The notes under the pieces are model-generated. The model had not been told where the DNA came from. It saw only the letters and a program-made list of their open reading frames with translations, and did no database searches. Of a stretch of DNA of 64,000 nucleotides, positions 24,144-34,967 are shown piece by piece. The stretch spans positions 57,278 to 121,277 of the forward strand of contig JALLLS010000096.1 in assembly GCA_025094145.1 (NCBI GenBank), given 5' to 3'. This DNA comes from Spinellus fusiger (Eukaryota > Mucoromycota > Mucoromycetes > Mucorales > Phycomycetaceae). Every line of letters starts with the position of its first letter. Within the stretch, counting starts at the first letter, position 1. The position numbers and the translations under genes are program-made.

Positions 24144-25290
24144 GGTTTCAGCCTTGCGTCCCATACTCCCCCCAGAACCCAAAAACTTTGCTTTCGCTAA
24201 GATTCTGAATAAGCCAAAATGAACCTATCCAATCTCTAGTCGGCATAGTTTGCTGTTAAGACTACGACGGTGTCTAATCGTCTTCGATCCCTTAACCTTC
24301 GACCTTGATCAATGAAAACGTCCTGGGTGAAATGCCTTCGCAGTAGTTTGTCTTTGGTTGATCCAAGAATTTCACCTCTAGCAACCAAATACAAATCCCC
24401 CCAACCGTTCCTATTCATCATTACAATGGTCTCTTAAAACCAACGAAATATAGAGCCATGTCTTATTTCATTATTCCATGCTAACACATCCAGGCTTATT
24501 GCCTGCTTTAAACACTCTGATTTGCTCATGGTAATTTGTTTGGCCTAGTATCTGGATCACCAAAGATCCCCAGACAGTGCCAAACGTGAGAGTCATGACT
24601 AGAACGGAACTAGATCAATAAAGACCAGGCCGCTGAGCCAACAACTACAGTTCGACTACGGACGTTTTAACTGCAACAACCTTAATATACGCTCTTGGAG
24701 CTGGAATTACCGCGGCTGCTGGCACCAGACTTGCCCTCCAATAGATCCTTGTTAAGGGATTTAAATTGTACTCATTCCAATTGCAAGACCTAAAAGGCCT
24801 TGCATTGTTATTTATTGTCACTACCTCCCCGAATTGGGATTGGGTAATTTGCGGCCTGCTGCCTTCCTTGGATGTGGTAGCCGTTTCTCAGGCTCCCTCT
24901 CCGGAATCGAACCCTAATTCCCCGTTACCCGTGATAGGCATTGTAAGCCTCTATCTTACAATCTTAACCTGATAGGGCAGAAAATCGAATGAACCGTCGC
25001 CGGCACAAGGCCATGCGATCAGCATTGAATTATTATGAATCACCAAAAAACTGGCTTTCACACCAGGTTGGCTTTTACCTAATAAGTGCACCCCTTCCAA
25101 AGTCGAGGCTTTTCTTCATGTATTAGCTCTAGAATTACCACGGTTATCCAAGTAGTAATGAATTGTCATGTAGATCATAACTGATTTAATGAGCCATTCG
25201 CAGTTTCACAGTATAGAGTTGTTTATACTTAGACATGCATGGCTTAATCTTTGAGACAAGCATATGACTACTGGCAGGATCAACCAGGTA
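23461..25290 (-). rRNA. Small-subunit (18S) rRNA gene, unit 1
   Basis: Full length at about 1830 nt. On the minus strand it begins TACCTGGTTGATCCTGCCAG and ends GGATCATTA. It contains GTGCCAGCAGCCGCGGTAAT, AGGAATTGACGGAAGGGCAC and GTACACACCGCCCGTCG. Two sites normally invariant in fungi have single-base deletions relative to unit 2: near 24851 (GGCCGC instead of GGCGCGC) and near 25117 (ACATGAAG instead of ACATGCAAG). It may therefore be a decaying copy. Confidence 0.95.
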
Positions 25291-25955
25291 ACTACAAAGT
25301 TTGGTCTGTCCAAAAAGGATCAATAAAGTTCCAATAGACAGAATGGTTTTGTTTTTTGAAGTCTTTTCTTCATTGCTTCTCGTAAGAGATTCAAATAAAA
25401 AAAGATTTCAAAAAACAAAACCAACCAGTTTATGAGTCTTCCTAATCAAATAAGCAAAACTTTATGAACACATTCAAAATCACAACCAAATAAATGATCG
25501 TGATCTACAAGAACACACCCACTCAGTTCGCCTCCAACATTGCCAGTTCCACTGTTTTTCTGCTTTCAAACAGCCAGAAACACTGTTTCTGTCTATCAAA
25601 AAGCTAGAAGGATGTTATGACCCCAAGACCGCATAGCAAATGAATGATAGCTTTCAAGAGACACGTTCACCCAAATTCTTAACATATAATCATAGCCAAA
25701 GGCCAGTCATACACATTTATCGAACATTTGCACCTAGTTCCAAATAAATGAAACAGACGCTCTTTTGAAAATTGCTTTTCATTCCTCTGCTAGTACCAAC
25801 AGCCTAGATGCGAAATCCAGGACTTATTGATTGCAAGACAGAGGAAAATCAAAAACTGAATAACTCATAAGTGTAGAATCTGTCTATAGAATGATGAAAA
25901 ATTAATTTCAACATAACATATTTTTAATATGATTTTATATCATCATAATTTTATG
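25291..25955 (-). other. rDNA unit 1, upstream (5') external spacer
   Basis: Matches the region upstream of unit 2 (63305-64000) almost base for base, with a few substitutions and indels. No gene is seen. Confidence 0.8.
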
Positions 25956-26673
25956 TCTTCATTCTCTTCTACATATTACCATTAGAGTCAAACACCCTCC
26001 CTCGTGAATGGGTTTTAAATCGATTTATACACACTCTTATCAAAAATTTGTATCTGCCGCTGGATTTATAAATTTTAGACAGAGACAAAAACCAAAGATA
26101 CTAAATATGGTAATTGTCTTTTGGTGCAAACGATACCAAGAAATAAATCATATTTGATCGCCGAAGTAACTTGGAGAAATTGCCTTTTATAGTCGCCTAT
26201 ATAATATTTGTCTTTGAGGGATTATATTATTTGGAAATATTTTCAGTGAAACTCTCCCAAAGGTATTGTAAACTAGTTAGAATCATCCTGGAGTGATATG
26301 GCAGTGTTGTGAAAAAATATTTTTGTTGGTGTATTTTGGTTGCAATGGTTGACACCCAAGGCCCAAGAGTGTTGCGACCTCTGCACTGAAGCCCGACAGC
26401 CAATTTCCCAAGGCCTTGCGAATATTATATAGGCGACTATAAAAGGCAATTTCTCCAAGTTACTTCGGCGATCAAATATGATTTATTTCTTGGTATCGTT
26501 TGCACCAAAAGACAATTACCATATTTAGTATCTTTGGTTTTTGTCTCTGTCTAAAATTTATAAATCCAGCGGCAGATACAAATTTTTGATAAGAGTGTGT
26601 ATAAATCGATTTAAAACCCATTCACGAGGGAGGGTGTTTGACTCTAATGGTAATATGTAGAAGAGAATGAAGA
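25956..26673. repeat. Large palindrome: identical 253-bp arms around a 212-bp loop
   Basis: The left arm is 25956-26208 and the right arm 26421-26673. The right arm reads as the exact reverse complement of the left by eye. The loop is 26209-26420. The left arm continues the rDNA upstream spacer, since unit 2 shows related sequence at its edge (CACCCTCCCTCG, about 63977), so the right arm is an inverted copy of rDNA upstream spacer. A Pol I promoter within the loop or arms is possible but not shown. Confidence 0.9.
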
Positions 26674-27540
26674 AATTCTGAAAAGCAATTCATGTTTTTA
26701 TATAAACTGAATATTTTGTGGTATAATTTTTTATCTTTAGGATTGACTTCAGTTGAAGAACAGTTTGAAAAAATATATTCTGTTCTTTTGCTCTTACTAC
26801 AAGATACTCTATGCTAAAAGCCTTGGTTTAAACCTGCAGTAAAATCATCAAACGTGTCTATGGCTACTTGTTGTATTATGATTATGGTATTTATCTGCAA
26901 TACTTTATGTTTTAAACTCATAAGAATTTGTCAGATCTGAAAAGTTCTCTGTTTGTATGTTGCATTATATACTCTTGATATATTTTGAGTATAAGTTCAG
27001 GTATTTCATGTTGATTTCTAGACAACAAGAAGTTTTAAACTAAAGTTATATTTATAGTGTTTTTTGATTATTCCATAATACATATCCAAGAATGATTTGG
27101 ATGCAATAAGGTAATCTTATATACATATCCACAGTTATCTACTCTGCTTGATCTCATGACTTATGTTCAAGACTCTCAGGGCATAGGTTAAAACAAATTC
27201 TGGTGATCATTGGTATAATTCAAAGGTGGTTTCAAATTATTATGTTTGGAAGTTTGAGGTATTTATTAATTGTTATTATTAATATGACTTTCTTATTAAT
27301 ATGTATTATGATTCTCAGACTTCAACAGATGAACCAAAGAACAGGCATAGATACTGAGTAACATAAGCGTTGAAGAGAAATGACAGATGTTTAGAGGTAA
27401 ACAACGATGTGATTTAATGGATGTATGAAGATTAAAGAAGGCCCTTGGTGAAAGCGAAATGGTGGTGGAGTTTGGCAAGAGTTTGGTATCAGTAAAAGCG
27501 GATATTATAAAGAAAAACTAGCAAAGTGTGTATTATAGGC
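26674..27540. other. AT-rich stretch, nothing recognised
   Basis: No frames of note and no homology to the rDNA spacer that I can see. Confidence 0.5.
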
Positions 27541-28400
27541 TACGGCGAGGAAGTTGCAGGAAAAGGTACAAACATAACATAACATGGTGTAGATTATAGG
27601 CTACGACCAAGAAGTTACGACGAGGAAGTTACGACGAGAAGGTAGATGTGGATTACGAAGAGAAGATATATATGGATTGTAGATTAAGACGAGAAGATAG
27701 ATATGGAGTATAGGTTACGAAGAGAAGATTACGACAAGAGAATAGATGTGGGGTATAGGTTACGACGAGAAAATTACGACAAGTTAAGAAGAGAAGATTA
27801 CGACAAGAAAGTTACGGAGAGAAGATTACGACAAGTTACAAAGAGAAGATTACGACAAGAAAGTTACGGAGAGAAGATTACAAGAAAGTTACGGAGAGAA
27901 GATTACAAGAAAGTTACGGAGAGAAGATTACGACAAGAAAGTTACGGAGAGAAGATTACGACAAGAAAGTTACGAAGAGAAGATTACGACAAGAGGATAG
28001 ATGTGGGGTATAGGTTACGACGAGAAGATTGATAGGTGTGGAAGGTAGGTGTAGAAAGTGGGTGAATGGTGTGGAATGTGGGTGAATGGTGTGGAAGGTG
28101 AGTGAATGGTGTGGAAGGTTGGTGAATGGCGTGGAATGTGGGTGAATGGTGTGGACGGTTGGTGAATGGTGTGGAAGTAGGTTGAGTATTGATTGGATGA
28201 AATGATGAGGATTGGATGTGGATAGCATGAAGAGATTGAAGGTGAAATGATAAGATGGAGGAGATTTAAGAGATTGAAGTGGAGAGACTGAAAGTGAAAT
28301 GGTGAAGGATGGAGTGATGAGATAAATGTGATTGAAGGATGGAGTGATGAGATAAATATGATTGAAAAATGAAGTGATGAAGGATGAAGAGATTTGAAGA
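27541..28400 (+). repeat. Purine-rich degenerate repeat field
   Basis: Three successive arrays lie on the plus strand. First, GAAGATTACGACAAGAAAGTT-type units of about 20-28 bp (27541-28040). Then GGTGAATGGTGTGGAA-type units (28045-28190). Then GGAGTGATGAGATAAAT-type units (28200-28400). Purines dominate one strand throughout. A chance open frame at 27703-28032 reads as Arg/Asp/Tyr/Lys repeats and is not considered a gene. Confidence 0.85.
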
Positions 28401-28492
28401 TGGTCTCTGTCAGAGTTGATGAATTTTGTAAACAACCCTATGATGAAATGTTCCAAAAATAAAATATTTCTGAGGATTAATAAACGACGGAG

Positions 28493-29090
28493 CATTGTAT
28501 GTAGTATAGTGGCTTTATTGCTACGATCTACTGAGATTAAGCTCTTGTCCTTGAATTTGTTCTTCGGAACACCTTCATAGCCAATTCATTATGTGAAGAA
28601 GGATGAATAAGAAAGTTGGACATTGTAATGATGTTTGCTTTTTTATTCATTTTTTTTTGTGTTGGTGGGTGTCAGCGTTGACCCAGTAAGTAAGTGCACT
28701 TTGTAATTTGTCAAGTCATTACTATTGTTTCTTAATCATATGTTTTGAATACTTTTACTTGGTGTCCTTGATATTGCTTGAGATTGTCTTTTTATGAATT
28801 CAAATAATTGTTAAAGCTTTCTATTATAATACTATTAATTGATCTTCAGTGTATTTAATACAACATTGATGGTCCAACATTCTTCTACAGTGCTTTGACT
28901 CAAGAATATTGTCGAGATTAGGAAGGTTATTCAAATTCTTACAATATCTTCAGAGAAGTCTTTGTATACTGTATATAAGCTTCATAGATATAAGTTAGTG
29001 AATGAAAACAATCAATATGGAAGATTATATCTTCTGGCGTCCCAGACTAATACATAGTGAATGGTCGAAGTATGAAAAGCTTCAATGTTA
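28493..29090 (+). pseudogene. Inverted rDNA fragment: LSU 3' end plus downstream spacer
   Basis: From 28493 the plus strand reads the last ~70 nt of LSU (TAGTGGCTTTATTGCTACGA, GAGATTAAGCTCTTGTCC). It then follows the same downstream spacer found on the minus strand at 20030-20499 and 59590-59747. No other LSU sequence precedes it, so it is an isolated fragment in the opposite orientation to both rDNA units. Confidence 0.85.
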
Positions 29091-30980
29091 GACATGTTTT
29101 TCAGACTTCATGCTAACAATTGTTTTGGATTTCACAGTAGCATTAGTATATTGGAATAGTTTATGTGTATTAATATGCCATATTTTTCTAGAGACTATCA
29201 ATGTTCTAAATACCTTGTATATTTTGTGAATATTACATGTCCCAAACTATGTATCTACCTTTCTATTATAATCATATGTTATTAAAGTAAGTTTTTACTA
29301 TTAGAAGAATGATGCTTTGAAATATCTTTCAGGTATAGACTAGAATAAACTATTTAATATTAGACGATCTATCTTATTTAAAACCTTTCTTGTTATACTT
29401 TTATAATGCTATAGCTTTATATAGAGAACTCTTATTAGCATTAATTTAACTACAACATAATACAAGTATACTAATTTTATGATATAGTAGGAGTACATAA
29501 TTTTATACAAAACAAATGCAATTTTGAGGCAGTTTTTTTAGTGTTGTACATTCTATTTGTGTACTGGGCCTGATGGCCACTTTATAAGAGATTTTGAGTT
29601 TTTCTTTTAAGTTTATAGTTACGCTCAATTGAATATAAAGTTTAAAGTATTTTTTATTTTTGAGAATGTTTTGCTATTCGCACATTGGACATATTAACCA
29701 CCTTATGAGAGCTTTTGAAAATTTAAGAATAAAAATATAAACACTTCAAATATAAAAGTGAAAAAATAAATGCAAATAGGAAGGGAACAGAAGAACAAGA
29801 AAATATAAAACCTCAAATGAGGAAAAAATGAAGGAAGATGAGAGATGATAGTAAATACCAAGTTAAGAATAGACATCTAAAAGGTTATAAAGTCAGCAAG
29901 GAAAACAAGACACCATAAATATAACTGTCATCCTGTGGCGATTCGAAATCCAACGATGGATACTCAAAGTAACTCGGACAATCCTGAAAATAAATACAGC
30001 AACTACACTAGCAGCATCTGGCTTTTCTAAACGGGTTAAGGCTGGGTGGTAGAGAAGAGATCAGAGAAAAAGTGAGGATACAGCGTCTGTTGCTGAAGGA
30101 GTCTTTGCACTCTATGGCAGCGTTGGCGTTCCCGCTCAACACACCCATCAGCAGTCTCAATGAGCAAGCTACCAGCTGATGGCTCTATCTTAAAGTCTCG
30201 AGTAGAAGTGGCTCAAACAATGGCTCGCAGAAGTATTAACAGACTGGGTCAAAGATCTCACTATTTAACAACAGAGTTAATCGTGCGCAGTAGAAGGTTT
30301 AGACAATAGTCAATTGAATGAACGTCTTGTGGTGGTGCAGGAATTAGGAAAAACAAGAATGTGGAGCGTTTATGATTAACGAATGTACAAGTGAGAAAGT
30401 GGTCCTGGTTGGCAGATGGGTGGCCACATTGGCAAGAAACTGAAGGTGTTGGTGGTAACCAAGCAATCCTCCATTTTAATAGACGATGTCTCTCTTTGCG
30501 TGTGCATGGTAGTAAAAGAATTGGATCTCAAACAGGTCTACATAGTCCACGGGCTACAGTCACCAATAGATTCTTGCCATTCACTAGACTAGTAATTCCA
30601 CTTTGAAGACTTAATGGAATGTAATAAAGTGATCTCTCAACAAGTAACCGGAAGTTTTCAAATTCCGGGCTATTTCTATATTAAAAAAATAACATACACC
30701 ATTTCTCTTTTTTTTTAATAACACTTTTTTTATATGATTTCTGCACCATCCAATACTGTAAACATCTTTACCAACAACCCTCGAGATATATGGAAAATAG
30801 ACCAGTCTCTAGACTTGCTCAGTTATCTTGAATGAGGTGCTGAACATTGTTGAGAATGTTGAGGAATTTGACCCGCACATTCCAAGAGATATTGCTATTG
30901 TATAGATTATATTAATATATAATAATCTGAAAGGTATATAAGTAGTTGTAATTGTTGTAGTATAGAACTTTGAGAAATAC
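29091..30980. other. AT-rich region with an unidentified less AT-rich patch
   Basis: At about 29990-30610 composition rises and broken frames appear (for example QELGKTRMWSVYD around 30340 and a 71-codon frame at 30391). It looks like a dead mobile element or pseudogene, but I do not recognise it. Confidence 0.35.
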
Positions 30981-31006
30981 AACCTTTTTATTACCAAACA
31001 CACCTC

Positions 31007-31915
31007 TTGTTCCTGGTCGTTTCTGAACAACATGAACACTACAAGGAAGCTGAACAAAATGAACCCTCACCCAAGAATGACAGAAAAATAAATATAGACT
31101 GCAGGGCTCTCCAGTGGTTGAGAGGAACAATAATAAGCAACTTCCACCCGACCAAAGTAGCCATCATGGCGGACATGACCATTAGTGTCTCAGAGAATAC
31201 CTTGATGAATTACCTTGACAATATGAGCTTTCATTCATTTATTCCAGTGATAAATCCTACTTTTACCAAAAAGAACATTAAGACAAGACTCCATTGGGCC
31301 CATGAACATGTCAACTAAACATATGAGCAGTGGCAAGAGGTTGTCTGAGTCTAGAGTCGATCTCATGAGCTATGACAGGAACACAAAACTCATCAAGCAG
31401 TGTGTTACAGCCCTCCATCCTGAGAATTTCATGGAAATAAGGAATTTTGGAGGTGGTGGAGTGATGGTATGGGGCTGCCTCAGTGGGGAGAATGTTGATA
31501 GATGGATCGTAGTGGAGAGTATGATAAACTCCGACAAGTACATAGATGTATTTGGGAAAACCCAAATGCCATGAACTTGATTTTTTGTCTCTCTTAAACC
31601 CTAGAATCAGGTATTGCCTATAGAAGGACAATAATAGACCTTATATGAGTAAGGTAGCTCATGAATGGAAGGCAGAAAATGGTATAGTAATGGATTTTTA
31701 ATGGCCCTCATAAATCCCTGATCTCAATCCAATTGAGCATTTGTGGGCCCACCTCAAGAATATTATTAGGATGTATATTAAGGTATATTCCACCAGACAG
31801 AAGTAACAGGCACTCTCATTGTCATCATGGGGTGGAGATACCAGGTTGTAATAGGTGCCAATAGTAAATACAATCGCTGCTAAGTATCCTTCAAATAAAA
31901 CCACTTTTATGTATT
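31007..31915 (+). mobile_element. Tc1/mariner transposase relic, plus strand
   Basis: Frames in succession give a helix-turn-helix-like lead, TKKNIKTRLHWAHEHVN, then EIRNFGGGGVMVWGCLSGE (the G-G-S-V-M-VWG-FS block of Tc1 transposases) and IPDLNPIEHLWAHLK near 31720. Several stops and frameshifts break it and the QDNA block is lost. Inverted ends were not located. Inactive. Confidence 0.75.
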
Positions 31916-32108
31916 ATAAACATTTCTCTATGTGTCTATTGAAGGTTTTATATTTCTTTCTAATGAATCTATGAATTTATGACAATATTAAGAAAATATG
32001 AATCTAAAAAAGAAAATCAGCATTTGAAAACGACCAGTTACTTTTGACGGGTCACTTTACTTTTGAAATTTGAGTTTATTCAGAATAAATAACTGGCCTA
32101 TAAGTATA

Positions 32109-33407
32109 CAGTCACGCAAAATTAGAAAGTATACGATTTTCATTTTTTGAAATCCTGAGAAAGAATATGCTTCACGGATAAAAATGTTACGACCTCAAAA
32201 CACATACTAATGATCTCAAATTCAACAAAAAGTTAGTTTAACATATTATTTATATTAATGTAGATATAAAAAAATTATTTAATGTTTTTTTGGGCCACCT
32301 TTGGCATCAATAACTGCCTGGTAGCGATCCTTCATTGAGCCCACTAAATGTTTGGCAATATTAACGTGGATATCTCCCCCAAGCTTCTTCTAAATCTGTC
32401 TTGCGCTCATCAATATTATTAATACTGACTCTCTTGTTATCGATAAGCTTATCAAGACAGCTCCAGAGATGTTCAATGGGGTTGAGATCAGGACGTTGGG
32501 CAGGCCAGTACTCAAAACGCCTGATTTCATGTGTGTTTTTCCACCATGTTGTATAGCCAGCTGTATGGCAGCTAACCCCATCTTCTTGGAATATAAAGTC
32601 CTTATCCTCCTTTTCATTCAATTCAATTCACCATAGTAGATTTTTTTGCCAAAATGTTGACATATATGTCCTGATCTACAGTGTCATCAATAAAGACCAA
32701 AAGACCCAAATCTACCTGCCCAGAAACAGCTCCAGATCATTATGCTGCCTTTCTCCCATTTTGGTTGTAGGTATGATATGAGCAGCCTTATACCTCTCTC
32801 CGATCTTTTGAATCACTCTGACCCCTCCATGGTAACCCTCTACTTCAAACAATGACTCATCAGATCATACAATGCGTCTCCAGTCCTCAGGAGTCCATTT
32901 GACCCATTCCTTTGCCCAACGAAGCCTTCTTCTTCATGTTTTATTCAGACAACCTTGGCTTGTGTGCTGCAAAGTAGGAACCAAACCTGATCTATTGGAT
33001 ATATTTGATGAATGTTGCTCTACAGATGATTATCTCATGTGCTTTAAGTTCAAAAATTTATATAGCCATAAGAGGCAAATAGGTTACCTCTTCAAATGGC
33101 CTCAAGTTGTCTGAGGTCTCTCTTGTTTATTTTTCTTTCTTTCTTTCTTTTTAAGTACACCAGTAGTCTTGCTAATGCCAACGACCTTTGAAATGCTATC
33201 CATAGAGTAATTTTTTAAGCCAGTAAACACTTTAGTACTATCTTTCTTTAAGCTTATTATAAACTCTTGAGTTTTTAGTTGAGGATTCTGCGTTTGACAT
33301 TTGAAATTGTTTAATGGAATGTGGTTCTGTGGTAAAAAGAAGAAGACGAATCATATTTAAAAATGTATAAATTATGGGGTCGTATAATTTCTAACGTTGT
33401 GTGGCTA
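32109..33407 (-). mobile_element. Tc1/mariner element, degenerate (copy B)
   Basis: About 1.3 kb, bounded by imperfect inverted repeats beginning CAGTCACGCAAAATTAG (32109) and, inverted, TAGCCACACAACGTTAG (33407). The transposase on the minus strand keeps DFIFQEDGVSCHTAGYTTWW and WPAQRPDLNPIEHLWSC, but it is frameshifted at about 32380 and upstream of 32640. It is the same family as copy A at 18929-20006. Confidence 0.85.
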
Positions 33408-33682
33408 TAGTGTGCTATTCATTTGTCAAAAATATAAATTATGGAAAAAAAAGTTACGGTTTTGAATAAAATAGTTTTTCATGCTCTTCCTTAAGGGTGA
33501 TGTAACGAAAAACAAAGAGCCGTTATTTATATCTTTTAAAGTAAAATATATTTAAATGATAAAAGATTAAATGGTAAATAAAGTGATATCCAGATCATTT
33601 ATTTATAAATTAAAAGTTAAGTTGGACTAAGAAACATAATTCAGAAAAAAAAACTATCTATTATTTTTTTCTATTAAACTTT

Positions 33683-34967
33683 TTACTTGGAAGGAGCAAT
33701 CATAGCATTGGGAACCTCCTGATTGAAGACAACGTAGTGGTTCTTGAGGAATACATCACCGAGAATAGCGAAGGGAATATCAGAGTAACCAAAACCAGCA
33801 ATGCACTGAGAGCCTTGACGGTCGTATATAAGATCTTCTGCAGGAATGCTGAATTGAGTACCGCCAATAGTGAAGGTAATGGGTGCAAAGTTGGATGTAT
33901 CACAGTTGATAGTGTAAGAACCATCACCATTGTCTTGAGCACCATAGGCTTGAGCAACAGTAGCAGCCATGTCGTTGGTAAAGATCATGAGGGTGGTTCC
34001 GGTGTCGAGGATACCGTCGAATGAACCAAGATCAGTGGTAGAATCAAGAGATCCTGCAGAGCCATCATCAATGCTAATACTCCAGAAACCTAAGATAAAT
34101 TTTAGTAAAGTCTTTTTTAAAATGGAGAATTGATGTTAATTACCACGTGAGTTGTCGATGGGAACAGTGGTGAAAGGACCATCAACATGGGCTAAGTTAT
34201 AACCACCAAAGAAGTATTCACCTCCTCCATTAACGGATTGTTTGCCAAGGTAAACACCGAAGACGGGGCTGCTGATCAAACCCTGAGAGATCAGGTTGTT
34301 CATAGGAGTCTTAACACCCTTAGCAGTTGTAATTTTATTGAAGGCAAGACCGAAAAGACCATCGATGGGAGAAGACTGGAATGCAGCAGCCTCAACGGTG
34401 GCAAGTTCAATACCCTGATTTTTAATGGAAAGACCACCAAGGTTGACAGTGTCATAACCAACAGAACCACTAGCAGAAGAGTGGTCGCCGTAGGAGATAG
34501 ACCATGTTCCAGTGCTGGACTTGTAAGTGCTGGACTTTGAGGGATTGAACTTAGTCTGAGAAGGACCACAGTTAGTGCAGGATGTAGAAGCTGTAAATCA
34601 TAATAGATAAGTATTATTGAATTCATTCTTCTATCACTAATGAGTATTTACCGAACCAAAGATCAGAAGACCCAGTGTCAAAGTCCAACTTGAGGCTCTG
34701 AGGAGGAGTACCGACCTTGACTACTCCAAAGTACTCAACATCATTATTGTAGTCAACAAGAGGGACAGAACCAGCACCAAAAGATTCGACAGACTGCAAA
34801 TACTTGAAGAATTTACCGCGAGTTTTTTGGATGGCGACAGTAACATTGCGGACAAAGTGAGGGTTGGCCTCTATAGGGATCTGCAATGTGCGTTCGGTTG
34901 GTGCAGCATCAACAGTGGCAAAAGTAGTAACTGCCAAAACAGCCAAAATGCTTGCGGACAACTTCAT
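33683..34967 (-). CDS. Secreted pepsin-like aspartic protease (A1 family), three exons
   Basis: Exons 34967..34652, 34590..34144 and 34089..33683 give 389 aa, the usual length for a rhizopuspepsin-type preproenzyme. A signal peptide (MKLSASILAVLAVTTF, cleavage probably near Ala21-22) precedes a propeptide of about 50 residues. The catalytic aspartates lie in LDFDTGSSDLW (Asp97) and GILDTGTTLM (Asp283), and the flap tyrosine is in the WSISYGD block. Also seen are GLFGLAF and GGEYFFGGYN. Secreted, it would digest external protein at acid pH. Introns are 61 and 54 nt, with GTAAAT and GTAATT donors. The second intron is absent from the paralog at 39843-41076. No lesion is visible. Confidence 0.94.

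Noticed and set aside
22388..25000. Open frames inside rDNA unit 1 (for example 22830-23102, 23027-23320, 23692-23937)
   Set aside because: They lie inside LSU, SSU or spacer and recur only because unit 2 is a copy. They are shadows of rRNA.
23205..25290. Microsporidian origin, suggested by the short SSU-LSU spacer
   Set aside because: The 18S is full length, genes carry many introns and the proteome is that of a filamentous fungus.
25956..26673. Palindrome as transposon terminal repeats
   Set aside because: No transposase in the loop, and the left arm is continuous with rDNA spacer.
27703..28032. 109-codon Arg/Lys/Asp/Tyr repeat protein
   Set aside because: The frame is a by-product of the purine-rich repeat and ends with it; no promoter or splice context.
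29935..29975. tRNA-like GATTCGAAATCC
   Set aside because: No matching acceptor, D or anticodon arms could be paired around it.
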